Assembly: GCA_019235715.1 (NCBI GenBank)
Contig: JAFAKE010000068.1
Span: 1 to 64,000 of the forward strand
Length of the DNA: 64,000 nt
Reading direction: 5' to 3'
Source: Vulcanimicrobiota bacterium
GTDB lineage: Bacteria > Vulcanimicrobiota > Vulcanimicrobiia > Eremiobacterales > Eremiobacteraceae
In this document: positions 35,136 to 43,968 of the stretch, piece by piece
How the letters are laid out: every line of letters starts with the position of its first letter
How positions within the stretch are numbered: the stretch's first letter is position 1
Position numbers and translations under genes: made by a program
The notes under the pieces: generated by a model
Database searches by the model: none
Told to the model about the DNA's origin: nothing
What the model saw: only the letters and a program-made list of their open reading frames with translations

Positions 35136-35292
35136 TGGGGGGATGCGGGCCGCCTGCGATTTAGCATGCGGTTAACTTCTGTGGAGTAGCCTGAGGGTCG
35201 GAGTGTGCAACGCGCGGCCGCATTTTTTTGCGTAGACGCGGACGTTTCGCGTTGCGTACTTCAAACTCCAACCCTATGTGAGAGGATACGAG

Positions 35293-36825
35293 ATGAGGAA
35301 AAATCAGTTGGCGTCTGTCCTCGGCGCGAGCGCTCTGATCGCGACCCTTGTTGTGCTGCCGGCGGCATCGATCGCGGCGAACAATACGGCACGATCGACG
35401 CTCGTCGCCGGCGGCGCGACACTGCCGGCACTCGGTTACATGGGTGCGACCTTTGGGACCGGCAAGCTCTCGACAGGTGCGGCGGCTAAATCGGTGTTTG
35501 GCTTCGCGTTAGGCAGCAGCCCCACGATCCAATACTGCCAGACCGGCAGCGGCTACGGCAAGAAAGTGTTGGATGGCGCGGCTAATGTGACTAATCCGCC
35601 GACCAGCACATCCCAAGAAGCCGTCAACCTTACGTGCACAAACGGAACCCCGGTGGTCGGCGTGAACGGCTTCCAAGCGCCGCAAACGGGCACCGGCTTC
35701 CCAATCACCGATCCCGACGTCGTCGCAAGCGACGCGGCGTTGCTGATCTCAGGCACCACTGACGAATACGACATCTTCCTGACCAACAAAGTGAACTCGA
35801 CGCGCGGCAGCTTCCAGCCGGACCGCGGCGAGCCGGTTCAACTTCCCGAGATCGTCGGATCCGTCGGCATGATGTACAACGATCCCGATCTGACCACGCA
35901 ACCGAATCTCACGCCTGCGCAGATCTGCAGCGTCGTGAAGGGCACGGTCACGCAGTGGCACCAGCTCGGCATCGGGCCCGCCAACGGACGGCTGATCAAC
36001 TTTGTGTACCGGGCGGACGGTAGCGGCACGACCTTCTCATTCTCCAACTTCTTGGTCAACAATGTGCTTACGAAGTGCGGCGTCAACGTGAGCCAGCAGT
36101 TCACCGGCGGTTCCAGCACCAATGTGGTGACGACGCCGCCGCCGCTTTCGGCCGGCGCTTCAGGCAACAGCAACATGACGACGTGCATCGCGTCCGGCAC
36201 GAACTGCGCGAGCGGCATCGGCGGCAGCGGCACGGAGAATGGCCATTTGTATGGCTCGATGGGCTACGTCGAGACCGCGAACATCCTCGGCTCGCCGCTG
36301 CTCAACGTCGCTAAGGGTATTTTCTACACCAAGGTCAACAACAAAGATCCCAAGCTGAACCTGCCTGAAGCGGCAGCATCGGTCGCGTCCACGCAGATCA
36401 CATTCGACAAGGAAGTCGTGACGAACGGCGGCGCGGCGACGCTGCAATCGCCCGGCATGCCGATTCCTGTGGCGAAGTGCCTGCTGATCGTGAACCCGAG
36501 CGGGTATGGCAATGTGACCACGGGCTACCCGATCCTCGCTGTATCCAACCTCGACTTCGCATATTCTGACAACGGTACGAACAACGCGAACCTTCAAAAG
36601 GTCGCGCGCGCGCTCGTCAACCCGAACACGGTCTTCGCGAACGGCTTCAAGATCGGTGCGACGACGGGAGGCGGCACGCCGCAGATCACGACGGTCGATG
36701 CTTCAACAACGGTTACCGGCAAAGGCACGACGGGCTACTCAACGCTGTCCGCGAGCTTCGCTGACACGACCAGCGGCACCAAAGGACCGATCTCCACGGC
36801 CGCTGTCGCGTGCATCAACACCTAG
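35293..36825 (+). CDS. Secreted PstS-like substrate-binding protein
   Basis: The 510-residue product has a signal peptide (about 1-29, ending SIAANN). The mature protein carries PstS-family marks: STLVAGGATLPALGY near the N-terminus, QYCQTGSGYGKK, and RADGSGTTFSFSNFL, which corresponds to the phosphate-binding SDGSGTT loop. GSMGYVETAN lies further on. It is longer than a typical 320-370-residue PstS because of Gly/Thr/Asn-rich insertions. No pstCAB genes follow, so it is an orphan binding protein or a matrix-like surface protein. The ATG at 35293 begins the signal peptide. Confidence 0.75.
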   Translation: MRKNQLASVLGASALIATLVVLPAASIAANNTARSTLVAGGATLPALGYMGATFGTGKLSTGAAAKSVFGFALGSSPTIQYCQTGSGYGKKVLDGAANVTNPPTSTSQEAVNLTCTNGTPVVGVNGFQAPQTGTGFPITDPDVVASDAALLISGTTDEYDIFLTNKVNSTRGSFQPDRGEPVQLPEIVGSVGMMYNDPDLTTQPNLTPAQICSVVKGTVTQWHQLGIGPANGRLINFVYRADGSGTTFSFSNFLVNNVLTKCGVNVSQQFTGGSSTNVVTTPPPLSAGASGNSNMTTCIASGTNCASGIGGSGTENGHLYGSMGYVETANILGSPLLNVAKGIFYTKVNNKDPKLNLPEAAASVASTQITFDKEVVTNGGAATLQSPGMPIPVAKCLLIVNPSGYGNVTTGYPILAVSNLDFAYSDNGTNNANLQKVARALVNPNTVFANGFKIGATTGGGTPQITTVDASTTVTGKGTTGYSTLSASFADTTSGTKGPISTAAVACINT

Positions 36826-36873
36826 CTCATGTTTAGCACGCTCATCGAAGTAGAACCAATGAAAGGATCAAAA

Positions 36874-38280
36874 ATGCGATTCAGCTTGTTCAGCAAGTGG
36901 GCGGCGCTTGCCGTCGTGCTTGCAGCACTGGCGATCAGCCTGCCTGCAAGTGCCGCGCCCTACCAACTCAGCGGCAATGGCGGCGCGGGCGGCGTGAACC
37001 AGGGTGGAAGCGCGGGCGTCAACGCAGGCGCCAGTGCTAACAATCCCGGAGGCGCCACTAACGCTTCCGGCGGTATTCATCCGCAAGCAACTTCTCACAA
37101 CCCATATCAGCTCACCGTCGATAGCCGCGCGGCGCTCGTGCCACCCGGACAGACTAAGGGTCATCCGCTTGTGACTATGCATCGCGCATTGCATCCGAAC
37201 TTCTCAACCGAAGCAGTACTGCACTCGTTTGCTGGGCCGGACGGTTCGAGTCCGCAAGGCGCGATCGGGCAGCTCCTCAACGGTGCGCTGTTCGGCACGG
37301 CGTTTAGCGGCGGAGCATCAAGCGCCGGCGTCGATTGGTCATTCAACACCAGGAGCGCTGCGTTCAGCGTCGTCCACACATTCAAGGGTTCGGACGGCAT
37401 GAACCCGGTGAATATAGATTGGGTCGGAGTCGGCGTCACACAGTTCGGCGGAGCCAAGAACATGGGCACTGTCTACGCAGTGAACTTGGCGGGGCACGTT
37501 ACGATACTGCACTCGTTCGTCGGTACCGATGGAGCCCAACCCGTCGGCAATCCGATGGTCTTCGTCGACGGCTGCATCTACGGAACGACGTGGAAGGGCG
37601 GCGCGAACAGCCAAGGCGTGGTCTACCAGATCTGTGGCAGTCGTTTCCGCACCTTGCACTCGTTCAACGAGAACGTAGAGGGCGGGGAACCGTTGGCGGG
37701 TCTGTCTGTTGCCATTAACGGCTTCTCGCTGAGCCCGTACCTCTTTGGCACCACGACCTCAGCCGGTCCGAACGGCGGTGGCACGATATACCGCCTGACG
37801 CCGAATACGGGCGCCGTCACCACGTTGTACGGATTCGGTGGACCTGTCGACGGCAATGGTGATACGCCGTCAGCCGAGCTTATCACCGACTTCAGCGGCA
37901 ATCTCTACGGCACGAACAACGGCGGCGGGCTCGGCGCGGGCACGGTCTTCCGCTACTCGCTCACCTCGGGCGTTCTCACCGCGTTGTATAAATTCGGTGC
38001 AGATGGGTCCGACTCAGCCAATCCCGCTGCACCTCTGGCATTTGACGCTTACGGCAACCTTTATGGTACGGCGACGACCGGTGGCAGTCCGGGTGAAGGC
38101 GGTATCGTGTTCGTTCTCCCGGCGGCTGGCGGCTACATGCAGATTTGGAGCTTCAACGCTGTCACCAACGATGGATCGTTGCCAGCGGGGCCGGTCTTAG
38201 TCGGCATAGACGGAAATCTCTACGGAACAACGCAGTCAGGTGGCGTCAATAGCCTCGGCACCATCTGGCGGATGCAATAA
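36874..38280 (+). CDS. Secreted GloVer-repeat protein
   Basis: This 468-residue protein has a signal peptide (ending PASAAPY), a Gly/Asn-rich low-complexity segment and then tandem repeats of about 45-60 residues. Each repeat ends with YGTT-x-x-GG-type sequence (FGTAFSGG, YGTTWKGG, FGTTTSAG, YGTNNGGG, YGTATTGG, YGTTQSGG). This is the repeat of choice-of-anchor GloVer proteins, which form extracellular propeller-like structures. AAAGGA precedes the ATG at 36874. It follows the PstS-like gene by 48 bases and ends before a strong terminator, so the two are likely one transcript. Confidence 0.85.
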   Translation: MRFSLFSKWAALAVVLAALAISLPASAAPYQLSGNGGAGGVNQGGSAGVNAGASANNPGGATNASGGIHPQATSHNPYQLTVDSRAALVPPGQTKGHPLVTMHRALHPNFSTEAVLHSFAGPDGSSPQGAIGQLLNGALFGTAFSGGASSAGVDWSFNTRSAAFSVVHTFKGSDGMNPVNIDWVGVGVTQFGGAKNMGTVYAVNLAGHVTILHSFVGTDGAQPVGNPMVFVDGCIYGTTWKGGANSQGVVYQICGSRFRTLHSFNENVEGGEPLAGLSVAINGFSLSPYLFGTTTSAGPNGGGTIYRLTPNTGAVTTLYGFGGPVDGNGDTPSAELITDFSGNLYGTNNGGGLGAGTVFRYSLTSGVLTALYKFGADGSDSANPAAPLAFDAYGNLYGTATTGGSPGEGGIVFVLPAAGGYMQIWSFNAVTNDGSLPAGPVLVGIDGNLYGTTQSGGVNSLGTIWRMQ

Positions 38281-38303
38281 ATCGGAGCGCCTCGCCCACG
38301 ACC

Positions 38304-38338
38304 AAACCCCGCAGGTGTTGGCACCTGCGGGGTTTTTT
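38304..38338 (+). terminator. Strong intrinsic terminator after the GloVer gene
   Basis: A perfect 14-base stem (AAACCCCGCAGGTG and CACCTGCGGGGTTT) with a four-base TTGG loop runs straight into a T6 tract. It closes the PstS-like/GloVer operon and also separates it from the convergent Hcp-like gene. Confidence 0.93.
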
Positions 38339-38352
38339 ATTGTCTCGTCACC

Positions 38353-38880
38353 TTATTTGCCGGCCGGCGCGCTCCCACATTGCTTGATGACGGCCGAGCG
38401 ATAGCTCATCAGCAGCGTCTCTCCTGAAGCCGTGCGCGTGCTGTTCACGATGCTCGCATCGGACAAGTTCCACGCCGTGTACTCCGTCGGCCCGGCGCCG
38501 GACTTGCGCACGGTGATCGTCACCGTCGGAATGAGCTTGCTTGTCGTCTGCAGCTGATAAAGCTTAGGCGATGCGGAATCGGCCAGTTTCGTGATCGTAA
38601 GCGAGCCACGCTCGTGGCTCTCGGTCACGCCGGCGCTCGTCATGTTGAGCTTCGGGCCGGTCTTGAACTCGAGCGACTGCGCGGCGAAGTGACCGGTGCC
38701 CGGGATGTTTACGTCGGTGCCGGTGGCGCTCACCGGCATGCATACGAGTTGAAGCTGTTGCGAATTCAGAGCAGCTCCCGGGTGCCCGGCGCCGGGCGCT
38801 GGACTGGGTGCCGTCGCCGCTGACGCCGGAACGGTGCTTGCGAAAACGACGGCTGCGATAAGCCAGATCGAGAGGCGCAT
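38353..38880 (-). CDS. Exported Hcp-fold protein
   Basis: The 175-residue product has an N-terminal signal peptide (MRLSIWLIAAVVFAS to about residue 22, ending SAAT). The mature domain matches the Hcp tube-protein family: GSLTITKLADSASPKLYQL corresponds to the family's TK-x-x-D-x-ASP-x-L block, and YTAWNLSDASIVNSTRT to the later strand block. AAGGAGG precedes the ATG. Classical Hcp of type VI secretion is cytosolic and lacks a leader, so this exported form probably acts as a secreted or periplasmic ring-former. No type VI genes are in the window. Confidence 0.78.
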   Translation of the reverse strand: MRLSIWLIAAVVFASTVPASAATAPSPAPGAGHPGAALNSQQLQLVCMPVSATGTDVNIPGTGHFAAQSLEFKTGPKLNMTSAGVTESHERGSLTITKLADSASPKLYQLQTTSKLIPTVTITVRKSGAGPTEYTAWNLSDASIVNSTRTASGETLLMSYRSAVIKQCGSAPAGK

Positions 38881-38944
38881 AGAGAAACCTCCTTGTCTGT
38901 GCCCTACAACGTAAAGCGCGGGAAGTAGTTCCCGGCGCGATGCC

Positions 38945-39346
38945 TTAGCGCTTGCTGAACTGGAAGCGCTTGCGCGCCCGCTTGCGGCCGTATTTCTTCG
39001 ATTCTTTTTCGCGCGGGTCGCGCGTCAGCAGGCCGGCCTTGCGCAGCACTTGGCGCAGCGACTCATCCGCTGCTACAAGCGCGCGCGCGATACCGTGCCG
39101 GATCGCGCCCGCTTGGCCGGTGAGTCCGCCGCCGAAGGCGTTGATCGTCACGTTGAAGCGGCCGACGCTGTTGGTCGCATCGAACGGCTGGCGTACGATC
39201 TGCATGAGCGTGGCGCGGCCGAGATACCGATCGGCCGCCTTACCGTTGATCGTGATCTCGCCCGTGCCGGGCGTGAGGCGGACGCGGACGACGGCGCGCT
39301 TGCGCCGGCCGGTCGCGGAGGGAACGCTGGGAGCGGTGATCGCCAT
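38945..39346 (-). CDS. rpsI: Ribosomal protein S9
   Basis: This 133-residue protein has the S9 pattern: [19 protein letters not shown] at the N-terminus, [19 protein letters not shown] in the middle and the basic C-terminal end [16 protein letters not shown] that reaches the P-site tRNA. It lies 14 bases downstream of rplM, the standard L13-S9 operon. Confidence 0.98.
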   Translation of the reverse strand: MAITAPSVPSATGRRKRAVVRVRLTPGTGEITINGKAADRYLGRATLMQIVRQPFDATNSVGRFNVTINAFGGGLTGQAGAIRHGIARALVAADESLRQVLRKAGLLTRDPREKESKKYGRKRARKRFQFSKR

Positions 39347-39360
39347 CAGTCTTCCTTAAT

Positions 39361-39789
39361 TCAAACCTTCAGGGGTTGCGGCTTATGGGCGTCGTGCTCG
39401 TGTGCGGCGCCGGCGAACACGCGCAAGCGCTTCATGCGCGGCGCGCGCAGCTTGTTGAGCGGCAGCATGCCGCGGACCGCGCGCTCGATAAGGCGCTCGG
39501 GATGCTTCGCCTTGATGTCACCGGCGGTCTGCGTCAGCAGTCCGCCCGGGAACTGCGTGTGATGCTGATAGACCTTATCGGTCCACTTCTTGCCCGTGAG
39601 CTTGACGTGCTCGGCGTTGACGACGATGACGAAGTCGCCGCAATCGGCGTGCGGCGTGAATTCCGGCTTATGTTTGCCGATCAGCACGGCAGCGACGCGC
39701 GCGGAGAGGCGCCCGAGCGTCTGATCTTTGGCGTCGACGATGAACCACTGCCGCTTTGCGGCGTCTTTGGCGAGAATCGGAGTGCGCAT
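39361..39789 (-). CDS. rplM: Ribosomal protein L13
   Basis: From the ATG at 39789 the protein is 142 residues, the usual L13 length. WFIVDAKDQTLGRLSARVA, GDFVIVVNAEHVKLTGKKW and ERAVRGMLPLNKLR are clear family segments. A longer form with thirteen extra residues is possible but does not match the family. It precedes rpsI; the usual upstream truA is present but about 3 kb away, beyond inserted genes. Confidence 0.97.
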   Translation of the reverse strand: MRTPILAKDAAKRQWFIVDAKDQTLGRLSARVAAVLIGKHKPEFTPHADCGDFVIVVNAEHVKLTGKKWTDKVYQHHTQFPGGLLTQTAGDIKAKHPERLIERAVRGMLPLNKLRAPRMKRLRVFAGAAHEHDAHKPQPLKV

Positions 39790-39962
39790 TCGAGCTTGTA
39801 CGGACGTCCTATCAGAAAGAAACCCCACCCGGCGGGAAGGGACAACGACAATAATACGCGAGCGGCGCCCGCCGCGTCAAGTTTGGCAGCGGCATTCCCG
39901 GCTTGTCCCTCATCGCGGTTTCGACGAGGAGCAGACTTCGCGGCATCAGTAATCGGCGCCCC

Positions 39963-40895
39963 ATGGCGCAAGCGCCGCCAACCCAACCGCCGCCGGACCC
40001 ATCAGCTGACCGCAAGCACTTTCGCCAGGTGCGTGAGCAAGCGCGTCTCGCGGCGTTGCGCGCGTGGCTGGGCAGCCAGCAGCGCACGCGCCAGATCGTG
40101 GCTGACTCGACCGACGCAAAGCGCCGCCTCGTCGCCTATCGCACGTTTTGGGGTTGGCTGCCGGCCGCGGTCATCGTGTATTGGATCGCATACATCCTCA
40201 CGCGCTGGGTCGTGTTCGCGTCCACCGGGGAGATCCCCGAATACTATGTCGCGATCCTCGGCACCAAAGCCGGCCAAAGCCAAACGATGTACTACCAGAC
40301 GGGCAGCGTGCAAAAACTGAAGTTCGACCGTCATCCCGAGATGCGCACTTTGCGCGTCATGAGCCCGTCCGCCGGACCCAGTTCGTGTTCGCTCGCGGAT
40401 AATGGCGGCAGCAATCTGCATGCGCTGCCCGCTTCGGCCGTCGCGATTCGAACGACCGACACGATGACCTATATCGAGGTGAGCCTTGACGGCCTCGCCT
40501 CGAGCGAATCGATCGTATGCACCGTCGATTGGAAACCGCATGCGGACTCGTTTACGACGAGTTCGATCGACGTGCACAATGGCGGTGATTGGCCCGCCTT
40601 GCCCAGCTCGCTCACGAGCGAAGATGTGGTGCTGAATCTGTCGTGGCTTGCGGACGAGAACGACGTCGAGGTGTTCAGCCCGAGCGCCAAACGCGGCATC
40701 GACGACAAAGAGCGCGTGCTCAGCGCGGACACCGGCGCGATCGTCCGTTGGACTTCGCCCGAGCGGTCGGCATGGCGCGATATCATCTTCGTCGTCATCG
40801 GCGCGTTGATCGCCTTCGGCGCGGCGATCTTGCTTGAAGCGTTGCGCCATCAGATCGAGCTGTCGATTCATCATGGCACGGGCGCGCCATCATGA
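39963..40895 (+). CDS. Membrane protein with periplasmic beta domain, unknown function
   Basis: The 310-residue protein has a Pro-rich cytosolic start, one helix at about 68-88 (WLPAAVIVYWIAYILTRWVV), a periplasmic region of about 180 residues rich in beta strands and Asp/Ser, and a second helix near 276-300 (DIIFVVIGALIAFGAAILLE). The fold is not recognised. The ATG at 39963 is chosen because the upstream extension contains no hydrophobic signal. The gene overlaps a multi-pass membrane gene by ATGA, so the pair probably forms one complex. It sits on plus between rplM and truA, which are on minus. Confidence 0.7.
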   Translation: MAQAPPTQPPPDPSADRKHFRQVREQARLAALRAWLGSQQRTRQIVADSTDAKRRLVAYRTFWGWLPAAVIVYWIAYILTRWVVFASTGEIPEYYVAILGTKAGQSQTMYYQTGSVQKLKFDRHPEMRTLRVMSPSAGPSSCSLADNGGSNLHALPASAVAIRTTDTMTYIEVSLDGLASSESIVCTVDWKPHADSFTTSSIDVHNGGDWPALPSSLTSEDVVLNLSWLADENDVEVFSPSAKRGIDDKERVLSADTGAIVRWTSPERSAWRDIIFVVIGALIAFGAAILLEALRHQIELSIHHGTGAPS

Positions 40896-41842
40896 GCGTG
40901 CAGCCGGCGGCGATCACGGTGCCGCGACTGACGATCCTCGGCGTCATGCGCAGGGCACTGCGGTTATATCTGATGGGCTGGCCGCGCATGATCGCGCTCT
41001 ACGTCCTGTTCATGGCGCCGGCGCTCGTCGTCGAGTTTTTGCTCGGCACGCAGTCGCACGGGAAGTTTTTGGAGACGCGTCTGCTCGGCTTCGGGCTCTT
41101 CGGCTTACCCGCGTCGCTGCAAATCGCGGTCTCGAACTTCGGCTTGGGCACGCCGCTGTATCTGTACGATCAATTCGACGGCCTGCTCGGCGCGCTGTGT
41201 TTGCCGCTTGCAGCCGCCGCGGTCATCGCCGTCACGCGTGACGCGATCCTCGGGGTCAACACGAACGTCATAGCACCGCTGCGCGCGACGTTGGATAACT
41301 GGCTCGGTTATGCGCAGCTCGGACTGCTCTGGTACATCTGCCTCATCGTCGTATGGGTATCGTACAACGCCGGCGCAGACGCGGTCTATAAGATGACGCA
41401 CAGCAACGACGTCTTCGCGGTGATCATCTACGCGCTCGCGATCGCCTTGACGCTGCTGCTCACGATCGCGTACCGCGCGTCCATCACCGAGATGGCGATC
41501 CGCGGCACCGACGCCGTCACCTCGTCGCGGCTCGGCCTCGAGCTTGCATTCGGGCCCGGCGGCTTGTGGCAACCGTTGGGCCTGAGCCTCGCGATCGCGC
41601 TGCTCTATGCGCTGTTGTGGCTGCTCGCGCCGCTCGGCCGCTTCATCCTCATCAAACTTGGCGTGCCGGCGTCGTCACTCGATACTCCGTCGGCTCTCGC
41701 CGCCTTCTACAACGTAAGCCTGCTGGTGTTCAATCCGTATGCAGTCGTGTGCGTCGCGCTCTACGTGTTCGAGGTTTCCGCGCGCCGTGAGGGCTTCTTT
41801 GACGCACCGCCGGCTACGGCGCCGCCCGTATCCGCTTCCTAA
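40892..41842 (+). CDS. Multi-pass membrane protein, unknown function
   Basis: This 316-residue protein has about six long helices and a short Pro/Ala-rich C-terminal tail. Motifs such as YNAGADAVYKMTH between helices and ARREGFFDAPPA near the end do not identify a family. It has the layout of DUF975-like or glycerophosphodiester-domain membrane proteins, but that is only a topological resemblance. It is coupled to the preceding membrane gene and ends five bases from the convergent M50 protease. Confidence 0.7.
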   Translation: MSVQPAAITVPRLTILGVMRRALRLYLMGWPRMIALYVLFMAPALVVEFLLGTQSHGKFLETRLLGFGLFGLPASLQIAVSNFGLGTPLYLYDQFDGLLGALCLPLAAAAVIAVTRDAILGVNTNVIAPLRATLDNWLGYAQLGLLWYICLIVVWVSYNAGADAVYKMTHSNDVFAVIIYALAIALTLLLTIAYRASITEMAIRGTDAVTSSRLGLELAFGPGGLWQPLGLSLAIALLYALLWLLAPLGRFILIKLGVPASSLDTPSALAAFYNVSLLVFNPYAVVCVALYVFEVSARREGFFDAPPATAPPVSAS

Positions 41843-41847
41843 GATAT

Positions 41848-42621
41848 TTAGGCGGGCATGCGCACCGCGTGCCCGGCGAACAGCCACAGAGCCAGCAACG
41901 CGAACGCGACGACGACAGAAGCCACGATGATACCGGTGCGTTTTGCTCTGAGCGCCGGATCGTTCATCGCGCCGACCGCTTGCGCGACGTGGCCGCCGTC
42001 AAGCGGCGGGATCGGCACCATGTTGAACAGATTGATCAGAAACATCACAGACGCAAGCGCGTACCAATAAGGTGCGCCTGTCGCTAAGCCGGCGAACAAG
42101 CATGCGAGCGCTCCAAGACCGCCGGCGACCGGACCAGCAAGCGCGATGACCGCTTCGGTTTGCGGATTCGCCGCTTTCGGATGGGCGACGAATGCGCCGA
42201 GAAATGGGATGAACATCGGCAAGCTCGCCTTCATGCCGTAGGCTCTGATGGCGGCGACGTGGCCGAGCTCGTGCACGAGGATCAACAAGACGAAACCCGT
42301 TGCGAAGCTCCAGCCCCACAGCGTCGACCACGCCCAGATGGACACGATCAAGCTGCCCGACGACGCCAGCAATTTGAGAGCGATCGCGATCCATTTGAAG
42401 TTCAGCAAGAAGAGCAGCGCGCTCTTGAACTTTAGGGCGAGTGCGAGCAGGACCGCGCCGATGCCCACGATTCCGCCCCTGCGCTTGGTTTGCTCGCGCG
42501 GCTTGAGTTCGAAGGCAGGCTGTGCGGCAAGGCTCGGCGGCAGCAGATGGCGATATTGTGCCAGCGAATCGTTTGGCGCGGGCGCTTTCTGGGCGTTCTG
42601 GGTCTGCGTCGGATCGTCCAT
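41848..42621 (-). CDS. M50-family site-2-protease-like membrane metalloprotease
   Basis: The 257-residue protein has about six helices. The zinc-binding HELGHVAAIRAYG motif is near residue 115, and the third-ligand region NMVPIPPLDGGHV is near residue 200. Such proteases cut transmembrane segments to release regulators or clear signal peptides. The N-terminal 45 residues are polar and cytosolic, and no PDZ domain is present. It lies downstream of truA by 49 bases on the same strand. The substrate cannot be inferred. Confidence 0.9.
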   Translation of the reverse strand: MDDPTQTQNAQKAPAPNDSLAQYRHLLPPSLAAQPAFELKPREQTKRRGGIVGIGAVLLALALKFKSALLFLLNFKWIAIALKLLASSGSLIVSIWAWSTLWGWSFATGFVLLILVHELGHVAAIRAYGMKASLPMFIPFLGAFVAHPKAANPQTEAVIALAGPVAGGLGALACLFAGLATGAPYWYALASVMFLINLFNMVPIPPLDGGHVAQAVGAMNDPALRAKRTGIIVASVVVAFALLALWLFAGHAVRMPA

Positions 42622-42670
42622 TCAGCGTGGTGTTCGCCGACCGGCTGGGCCGACCTGGTCCGATGCCGGC

Positions 42671-43420
42671 TTACAACGGCTGCGCGTAGCGCACGTGCGT
42701 GAGATAGAGGGCGTGCGCAGGCGCAGTCGCGCCGGCAGCCGCGCGGTCACGTGCGGCGAGAATCGATGCCATGTCGTCCGCAGAGCGGCGTCCGCGGCCG
42801 ATGTCGATCAATGTACCGGCGATGATGCGCACCATTTGATGTAGGAACGAATCCGCGGTGATCGTCAGTTCGACGATGTCGCCGCTTCGTTCGATCGCAA
42901 GCGACTCGACCGCCCGCAGCGGCCGACCGCGCTCGGGTACCTGCGCGCAGAACGACGTGAAGTCGTGCTCGCCGAGCAACGTGGTCGAGGCCTGCGCCAT
43001 CGCCGCCAGGTCAAGCGGCGCGCGCACGAACAACGCGCGTCCGCGCAGCAACGGCGATGGCGCTTGTCTGTTGAGGATGCGATATTGATACGTGCGGGCG
43101 AGCGCGTCGTAGCGTGCTGAAAAACCGTGCTCGCGCTCGACGGCGCGCAGCACCGCGATTCCGCTTCCGCGCAGGATCCCCGCAAGCGCGATCGGCCAGC
43201 GTTCGAGCGGTCCGGCATAGGATGTCTCGAAGCTGACCACCTGCCCGGTCGCGTGCACGCCTGCATCCGTGCGTCCAGCGCCGACGACTTCAACTGGCGC
43301 GCCGCACAGAACGGGCAGCGCCTTCTCGAGCTCGCCCGCGACCGTACGCAACTCCGGCTGCCGTTGAAAACCATGAAAGCGCGCACCGTCGTATTCGATG
43401 ACCAACGCGATCGTGCGCAT
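42671..43420 (-). CDS. truA: tRNA pseudouridine(38-40) synthase TruA
   Basis: This is a 249-residue TruA with the catalytic GAGRTDAGVHATGQVVSF (Asp of GRTDAGVHA), the YEYDGARFHGFQRQ-type N-terminus (here IEYDGARFHGFQRQP) and the C-terminal FLHQMVRIIAGTLIDIG block. It modifies the anticodon stem of several tRNAs. It follows a hypothetical gene by 13 bases and precedes the M50 protease. Confidence 0.97.
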   Translation of the reverse strand: MRTIALVIEYDGARFHGFQRQPELRTVAGELEKALPVLCGAPVEVVGAGRTDAGVHATGQVVSFETSYAGPLERWPIALAGILRGSGIAVLRAVEREHGFSARYDALARTYQYRILNRQAPSPLLRGRALFVRAPLDLAAMAQASTTLLGEHDFTSFCAQVPERGRPLRAVESLAIERSGDIVELTITADSFLHQMVRIIAGTLIDIGRGRRSADDMASILAARDRAAAGATAPAHALYLTHVRYAQPL

Positions 43421-43433
43421 GGGATGTCTGCAG

Positions 43434-43898
43434 CTAACCGCGCTTCGGATTCGCCAGACGGATTTGCGCGATCAACTGCTGCCCAGCCGCATACAGCGGC
43501 GCGATGTCCGGCAGCCGTGCGATATCGCTTTCGACCAGATCGCGCGAGACGCAGATACCGTCCGTCGTCAGTCCGTAGAAATGGATGCGTCCCTTGGGGG
43601 GCAGCGGGTGCGCCTGCGTCTTGGTAAATCCCGGCGCCGCGGCGTCCAGCGCGACAAGAAAAGCGGTGCCGGCTTCACGCACTGCTGCATGACCGCCCGA
43701 GCCTATGACGCCGCCCCCACTACCGAAGTGCAAACTGGTCGTGCCATCGGCGATGGCGACGAGCGCGACCCAGTGATCGCTGACCCAAAACTCCATCGAA
43801 CCAGCCCACACTCCATTGGGCAGCGGCGTCAGCTTCAGCTGTCCGGGCGAGAGGGCGAATACCAGATTGCGCAGTTTTGCGCTCACGGGGTCGGCCAC
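43434..43898 (-). CDS. Hypothetical protein upstream of truA
   Basis: This 154-residue soluble protein has no signal peptide or membrane helix. It contains a Gly-rich SGGGVIGSGGH segment and an ordered C-terminal helix region (LVESDIARLPDIAPLYAAGQ). No family was recognised. The 13-base gap to truA suggests one transcript, so a housekeeping role is possible. Confidence 0.6.
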   Translation of the reverse strand: MADPVSAKLRNLVFALSPGQLKLTPLPNGVWAGSMEFWVSDHWVALVAIADGTTSLHFGSGGGVIGSGGHAAVREAGTAFLVALDAAAPGFTKTQAHPLPPKGRIHFYGLTTDGICVSRDLVESDIARLPDIAPLYAAGQQLIAQIRLANPKRG

Positions 43899-43968
43899 CG
43901 CGCGCTACTTGGCTCTGGTCAAGGACCGCTCTTGAGCGGGACGTTCGGTGGTCAAAAGAAGGCGGAGA

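Larger units (their letters stand above)
34918..35292. other. Intergenic region with a duplicated element before the PstS-like gene
   Basis: This 375-base gap holds no plausible gene. It contains two copies of a 31-base element 146 bases apart, listed separately. Its A/T content is higher than in the surrounding genes, consistent with promoters. I saw no tRNA, hairpin terminator or riboswitch-like fold here. Confidence 0.6.
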
